Assembly: GCF_901000735.1 (NCBI RefSeq)
Contig: NC_081548.1
Span: 12,968,354 to 13,032,353 of the forward strand
Length of the DNA: 64,000 nt
DNA from: Corylus avellana
Lineage: Eukaryota; Streptophyta; Magnoliopsida; Fagales; Betulaceae
Direction: 5' to 3'
A model generated the notes under the pieces. The model was not told the origin of the DNA, ran no database searches, and saw nothing but the letters and a program-made list of their open reading frames with translations. The stretch's first letter is position 1, and each line of letters starts with the position of its first letter. The translations under genes and the position numbers were made by a program. Positions 57,809 through 64,000 of this stretch are shown here, in pieces.

Positions 57809-59812
57809 TATAATACCTCGAAAAAAAACATCTGTTTTAAAAAGGTTAATAATTTATTACGAAGCGGCTAATGTTTTCATAAAATAAGGTTTTATAAACC
57901 AAAAGACCTAAACCCTTTATGAGTAGCCCAACTCCTTGAGCCTTTTTAAGCAAAACCCAAAAACCACCCACTCACTTACCGAACGTACGCTAAGGGGACC
58001 ACCCGAACGTACGCCCTTGACCTAGAGTGCGAGCATACGCTATGAGGACCGCCACGAGCGTTTGTTGACCAATTTTTGAACCACTAGGTAATACCCCAGA
58101 ACAAACACCTGAACCCTTTTATCCATTGTACAATAGTACACGAATGTTTGCCCAAATAGTACCTGAACGTTCGCTGACAACTCTAAAAAGTAATTTTAAC
58201 CCATTCTTCATATTTTCAGAACCAGGCACACCTCCACCCCTTATAAAAACCCTCCCCTTCGACCCTCAACCTCTCCCAACCCCAGAAAACCCTAATCCTA
58301 GTGTAAGGAGTGACTTGGAGAGAGAAAGAGGAGATCTTGGTGCTTTTGCTATCTTCTAAGGTAACTTATTGTCCAAACATCTAGCACTTTTAAGCTCCTT
58401 ATTTTGTGTCCATACAAGCTTTAAAGATGCTTTGACAAGTTTTTGTACCTATTTTCTTACATAGACCAAGAATGTTTTTAAAAGAACTTTAAACCCGCCT
58501 TTTATTGCTTTGAGTTTGCATGATGTGTTACTTTGTATGTGTCTATTAGGAGCCTAGGATGAGATTTACCACACCCTAGAAGCATAAGACCATGTTTGTG
58601 GCTTCTGGCCAAGAGTTTCCACTCTCTGGTTGAACGTACGCCCACAGGGCTAAGCGTTTGCCAGAGAGAAGGATGCACGCCCAGTGACCCAAATATGTGA
58701 GTTTAGGGTTTTGACGACCCCTTTCGCTAGGAAGGAACTTAGTGTGTCACTCAGAGACTTCTTCAGTACTTTCTTATAACGATGTATCGTATTTCATTAT
58801 AGCAGGGATTTGTGATGTTGGAGGACTCAAGCGAGCGCACAAGGTAGGTAAACACTTACAACCCTTGATTGAGCACGCATATGATATATAACTTGATAAC
58901 TATCTTAATAACTGGTTGATAAGATGCATAGTATGACATGATACACCGGTACGTGTAGTATACTGACCATGGGCTTACTATGTAAACTTAATTCTATAGT
59001 CAAATGTGTGTGTGGATGTGATATATGAGCCTTGGATCAAATGGTTATTTCATGACCGGCGCAGCCTTAACGGGCAGGTCACTTCAAGATGTACATCATT
59101 AGTAGCGTAGGCCACCTGAGGTCGGACTCGGTCAGGCTACTAGTGGTGGTACTGTACAATGGTCTGGCTACCAGCATTGTATTACAAGTCCCTTGGGACA
59201 GCGACAACCCTGCTGAGAATGGGTAATATTTCGGGTAGACCATATATGATAGTTGTGACATATAAAGCACTAGTTTTCTACATTAAAATACTTAGGCAAT
59301 TATCGTTGGAAATATACCTCTTCCTTTCAATAAAACAATATTTTATTGTTGTATTAACAGAGATAACACTTCTTGCAAACCTTTGTCAAAATGCACGTTT
59401 ATTTATGCTCATTAATAACTGGCTCATGTTATACCAAATTTTGAAGTTTCCTTAGTAAGTCGTTAGACTTACGTGATTATTACATCTTGTAGGAATCCTA
59501 TTTCTAGAAAGAGAAGAGTGGCAAGGTTGCCACTATGAACTTTGCTTAAGATTAAGATCTTCAAATTGTTACCAGGTTTGACCAACTTATTATTTCCACT
59601 AATTGCTCCGTGTCTATGTTTTGAGGTTAATATGTACTTCCCTTATGGTTATTAGACTATCTCAGATTTACTTCACTTTTCTATGCATTAACTATGATGA
59701 TGCTTGGAGGGGCGGTTCCCCATTTAGCTACCATTTAACTACCAGTTAGCTAAACTGGGTAATTGTCAGTAACCCTACCAGGTTGGTCGAGGACAGATTT
59801 GGGGGCATTACA
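57809..59812 (+). mobile_element. Solo LTR, Ty3-like family 1, plus orientation, 2004 bp
   Basis: Runs from TATAATACCTCGAAAA (family start TGTAATAC, first G changed) to GGGGGCATTACA. Flanks GTTAC (57804-57808) and GCTAC (59813-59817) match at 4 of 5 bases as a target duplication. It holds CGAACGTACGC-type words at 57975-58060 and 58620-58690. No primer-binding site follows, which supports a solo LTR. A reversed relative is at 45143-47484. Confidence 0.78.
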
Positions 59813-59817
59813 GCTAC

Positions 59818-61002
59818 TGTCTTGGCATTTTCTTTGCCATATTTTATTTCTTTGGGTGTTGGTACCACTCATTTTTGACAGTCAAAACGTGTGGGCTGAT
59901 TTCCACCCCTCACAATGGTTCCTATTTCTAGTTAGATCTTGAAAAATAATTCCAGAATTTGTCCATTCCTTCATTGCAGCCTAATATAGAAAAATAATTT
60001 CAGAAACAAGCTTTCGAGGCTCAAATCTACCATTCTATGGAAGATTCGTCACCAACAACCACCATATGCATCGCAATGCGCTGCCTAGTTTTTCTGTAAC
60101 GCGCCTCATGCACCACTGCAGGCCACCACTCATCGGTGACGTCAACCAATTTATAGACAGACCACCAGATCCCGGATCAGAGGCTGCCTATCTCCACAAC
60201 CCCAGCAGAATTAGCCAATTCCGTCATTTGACGCACCCTCATGTGTCGCGCCCTCTCAAACTGTTCTTGGTAAACCACCACTAATCCGCTCCGTTTGAAA
60301 ACCATGGCCGCCGTCCTGCCTCTTTCGAACTCACCTTGCCGCATCGCGCCTCCCAAAACCTCCATCAATAGTTCACTGCATCCCGCAAGGTTGGGACCCA
60401 GAAATGCCGCCGCTCCAGCATCAGTCCATCGCCCAAAACGGCTACTCAACCACACCATTTGCCTCCCAATCGCTGTAGCACCAAAGATCTCTCTCCATTT
60501 GTCTCGCTCTCCCACTTCATTCTCTGTTTTAGACGAAGTGAAGGTGAGAAAAGAAAAGAGAAAGAAGTGTTGTCGGTGTGGGAGAAGAGAAAAGAAGAAA
60601 GAAGGGCAAAAAAAAGAGAAAAATAATGGGAACAGGTAGCCGAAAGGAAGAGAGAGGATTGGGAAAAGAAAAGAGGGGGAGACTTTGGGTCCCCTCTTTT
60701 TTTTGCATATGCCTAAGAAAAAAAACATAAGGGTTAGCATCAAGTCAACCCACCTGGATCCAACATTTTAACCCAGTCCATCAGGTTCAGTTTACTTTTG
60801 GGTCAAAATGACCCAGCCCACACTCAGTGGCCTAATCCACTTCAGCCATGCTCCAACCCAAATTCATGGCCTAGTTCACAAGCCCAGCTACAAGCACCAG
60901 CCACTGCTACCTTCAGCTGCCACCTCCGGCCACCGCCTGCCATCTTTTCTGCTGTCAATTTACGAGGAATTTTTTGGTCACTTTCTGACCGAAAGGGGGG
61001 GG
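59818..61002. other. Non-coding region before gap 3
   Basis: A pyrimidine-rich, GC-richer stretch at 60060-60500 and a purine-rich stretch at 60537-60690 give open frames on both strands (for example 60177-60743 minus) but no recognised domain. They may be the 5' region of the Ty3 element that follows. The stretch ends in eight or more G immediately before the gap. Confidence 0.4.
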
Positions 61003-61102
61003 NNNNNNNNNNNNNNNNNNNNNNNNNNNNNNNNNNNNNNNNNNNNNNNNNNNNNNNNNNNNNNNNNNNNNNNNNNNNNNNNNNNNNNNNNNNNNNNNNN
61101 NN
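61003..61102. other. Assembly gap 3 (100 N)
   Basis: Exactly 100 N after a G run. Unlike gaps 1 and 2, no duplicated sequence is seen on the two sides. Confidence 0.97.
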
Positions 61103-64000
61103 TTAAAGATGAAATTCAATTAGGGGTTAAGATGTTTAAACCTTAGGCTTTAATTGATGCATATTCCTTAGCAAAAATTCAAGAAGATTATTTGTTCAAT
61201 TTCAGAAAAAGTACTAAGCCACAATGGAATATAAATTCTTGTAGTCATACTGCCATAAATTTTGTGAGAGAGAATAAAACTAGTTGTTATGTTGGAGGAA
61301 AAACTAGTTTCTTTCGGCAGCAAAAGAATTATGAGAATGCTAACAGTGTAGATAGTCAAAATAAGTCTAGTCTCCTTGCATATGGTAAGGCAGTGCTGCC
61401 AATGCAGAAAATCTCCAATGCTGGGATGATGGACAGGAGAAAAAAAGGCTTGTTCTATAACTGTGATGCTAAATGGAGCCGTGACCATGTATGTGCTTCA
61501 CCAAGATTATTTCTTATTGAGGAGATTGAGGAAAACGTGAACATGCTGAAGGAAGTTGAGGAGGAATTTGATCTAGGTGAGTTTCTCTTAGAAGAATTTC
61601 CTGAAATTTTTTTAAATGCTATTATTGGAAACCCTACTTGTAAGACTGAGGATTGTAGGCATGATTAGAAACCACAAAATAATAATCTTGATTGATTCTA
61701 GGAGTACACATAATTTTTTAGATCAAGAAATGGCTAAGGTAATGGGAATTCAGCTTATGGTTTAAGAATCTATCAAAGTTAAAGTGGCTAATGGTGATGA
61801 AATTATATGTCCAGGGTAATGTAGAAATACAAAGGTTAAGCTGAAGGTTATACTTTCATGGTTGATCTTTATATTTTAGTTTTGGCTAGTTGTGACATGG
61901 TCCTTGGAATTCAGTGGTTATGCACTTTAGGACCTATTTTGTGCGATTTTATCAAGCTAACTATGCAGTTTGTGTATGGAGAAAGGAAGTGTTTGTTGGA
62001 AGGGTTGGCCTCCAACACAAATTTCAGTTTAGAGGATGATAAAACCTTTAAGCTAGCCCGTGGAGAGAACAAGGGATTTTTATTATAGCTTATTAGTGGT
62101 AATATAACTACCATACAATAGAATGAAGAAAGGGGTGAGAAGGAGAAGAGGGATGGTCCTTTAGCCCAAATTTTGGAGGACTATGCTGATATTTTTGTGG
62201 GAAAAATACATTTTACCCCCCTGAACTATCCACCCATTTGCACTTTGACCTCCAATGCCAAAGTGACAACGGCCCCCCCTCCCCCCCTAAACTTTCAAAT
62301 TGTTGCAATTCGACCATTCTAACTTTTTTTTCCCAAAATGCCCCATCCCAAGTTAAAAAATTAAGGGGTGTTCGGTCTGGGGTGGCTTCTAGGCCCAACT
62401 AGGGTAGCCGGCCACCCCTTAATTTTTAAATTTTTTAAATTTTTTTTATTATTATTATTTTTCTATTTAACTTGGGATGGGAGGGCATTTGAAAAAATAA
62501 AAAAAATAAAAAAATAAAAAAAAGTCAGAAGGGTCGAATTGCAAATGGGTGGATAGTTTAGGGGGGTAAAATGTATTTTTTCCTATTTTTGTAGAACCTA
62601 AAGAGTTGCCTTCTAATAGGTCACATGATCATGCAATTACTCTTAAAGAGAATGCACAACCAGTTTCAGTTAGGCCATATAGATACCATTTTTACCAAAA
62701 GGAAGAGATAGAAAAGATTGTAAAGGAGTTGCTATAGTCATGGGTTATTAAAATCAGTCAAAGCCCTTTTTCTTTCCCAGCTCTACTTGTATGAAAAGTG
62801 AATGGCAGCTGGAGGATATGTATAGACTATAGAGCTCTAAATCAAGTAACAATCTAGGACAAGTTTCCTATACTGGTTGTATGAGTTACTTGATGAATTA
62901 TGGGGAGCTAAGATGTTTTCTAAGCTGGATTTAAGATCTGGTTATCACCAGATCAGAGTAGTGGAGAATGATATTCCTAAAACTGCATTTCACACTCATG
63001 ATGGCCATTATGAATTCCTAGTAATACCTTTTGGGCTTACTAATGCCCCCATCTACTTTCCAAAGCCTTATGAATCAAGTTTTTAGACATTTTTTTTTTA
63101 AGGAAATTCATCTTAGTTTTTTATTTTATTTATTTTTTTTTTAATGATATTTTGGTTTTTAGTAAGGATTTGGAGACTCATAAGCAACATTTAAAGACTA
63201 CCCTAGAGATACTAAGATATAATAGGTTGTATGCCAAAATGTCCAAGTGCAGATTTGGTTATGTGGAGGTGGAGTATCTAGGGCATCTAATTTCTGCTTC
63301 AGTGGTAAAGGCTGATCCTGAAAAAATTAAAGCTATGGTGTAGTCGTCTTTTCCTAAAACTCTTAAGTCTTTGAGAGGTTTTCTAGGATTAACGGGCTAT
63401 TTTAGCAGTTCAAAAAATAATATGGTTCTATTTCTGCCCCATTAACAGAATGTTGAGGAAAAATTCTTTTTCTTGGGATGAATCAGCCATTGAGGCATTT
63501 AATAGCCACAAATTTGCAATGATAGCCACAAATTCAACCATTTGTGATTGAGTGTGATGCAAGTGGTGTGGGAATTGGAGCAGTTTTAAAGCAGTTCAGA
63601 AGACCTATAGCTTTCTTGAGTAAAGCTCTTAAGGGTAAAGCTATTCACATGTCAACATATGAGAAATAATTGTTTTCCTTAGTGACAACAATCCAGAAGT
63701 GGAGGCTTGGCTTACTTGTTAGGTAAACCATTCATTGTAAAGACAAACCATCAGAGTTTGAAATTCCTCTTGAAACAGAAGGTTGGTACATCTTTCCAAT
63801 AGAAATGGATCACTAACTTGATTGGATATGATTTTACAATAGAACACAAGAAAGGAGTGGATAATAGGGTGGTAGATGCCCTATCTAGAAGGGAGGATTG
63901 GGAATTAGAGGTTACTCTCTCTCTTTTATCTATACCCACTGTTAGTTGGGTTAAGGATTTAAAATACGAGTACCAAATAGATTTAAATTTGAAGACCTTA
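61103..64000 (+). pseudogene. Ty3/gypsy gag-pol relic (runs off the window)
   Basis: In order: gag C-terminus with a degenerate zinc knuckle (GLFYNCDAKWSRDHVC, first Cys replaced by Phe) at 61192-61668; an aspartic protease relic (LIDSRSTHNFLD, usual Gly replaced by Arg) near 61690-61720; RT with [15 protein letters not shown] and [12 protein letters not shown] (62877-63086), a damaged catalytic region around 63090-63150, and SKCRFGYVEVEYLGHLISAS (63152-63343); an RNase H part ([13 protein letters not shown], near 63550) and ADALSRREDW before the integrase position at the edge. Many stops, frameshifts, missing pieces and a MITE at 62199-62583 make it inactive. Confidence 0.85.
62199..62583. 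mobile_element. Mutator-like foldback MITE, 385 bp, inside Ty3 pol
   Basis: Inverted ends GGAAAAATACATTTTACCCC (left) and, in reverse complement, GGAAAAAATACATTTTACCC (right), extending through ACTATCCACCCATTTGCA. The 9-bp duplication TATTTTTGT flanks it (62190-62198 and 62584-62592). It splits the pol frame between the Asp-Ile-Phe and Glu-Pro-Lys-Glu codons before the RT. It resembles the ends of the 871-bp MITE at 27726-28596. Confidence 0.88.

Noticed and set aside
60177..60743. 188-codon minus-strand frame and overlapping plus-strand frame 60295-60639
   Set aside because: Low-complexity pyrimidine/purine-rich DNA opens both strands; no domain seen, and the location suits the untranslated 5' region of a Ty3 element.

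Overview
The window is nuclear DNA of a seed plant, most likely a woody eudicot (inferred from the gene sequence and repeat content; species not identified). Introns are AT-rich with GT-AG borders. Most of the 64 kb is layered transposon debris around one intact gene. Three runs of exactly 100 N (3636-3735, 17801-17900, 61003-61102) mark assembly gaps of unknown size.

Layout: 1-7770 holds plant L1-type LINEs. A near-identical 2.2 kb block lies on each side of gap 1 and looks like two unmerged overlapping contigs. 8099-12066 holds the in-frame 3' part of a thioredoxin-related transmembrane protein 2 (TMX2)-like gene; its first visible exon exists in three copies embedded in inverted repeats. 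12-24 kb is intergenic, with MITEs and foldback elements. The block at 15531-17800 recurs at 18149-19325 beyond gap 2, once with and once without a 1.09 kb foldback transposon whose interior is an 11-bp GGGACC-type array that flips orientation at its centre. 24249-32215 is a non-autonomous LTR element: three tandem LTR-like units of about 857 bp (one split by a solo LTR, one by an 871-bp foldback MITE), then a long minus-strand ORF of the 'putative gypsy-type transposon' family.

The main gene is at 33622-42222: a complete 18-exon class III HD-ZIP transcription factor of 839 aa, closest from memory to ATHB-8. It carries the miR165/166 target site split across the exon 4/exon 5 junction, a GC-AG intron, and short uORFs in the probable leader. 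This class controls vascular and meristem development and is normally repressed by miR165/166.

42.2-64 kb is again transposon-derived: two solo LTRs of one Ty3-like family in opposite orientations (45143-47484 minus, 57809-59812 plus), an Athila/Tat-like gag-protease relic with one LTR on the minus strand (47546-52040), a 61-bp minisatellite, a knot of related LTRs (52951-57134), and a broken Ty3/gypsy gag-pol on the plus strand (61103-64000) with a MITE inserted in pol.

I see no prokaryotic-type system, CRISPR, rRNA or convincing tRNA. The most notable structures are the GGGACC foldback element, the inverted-repeat-flanked exon copies of the TMX2-like gene, and the two assembly duplications that expose allelic differences.
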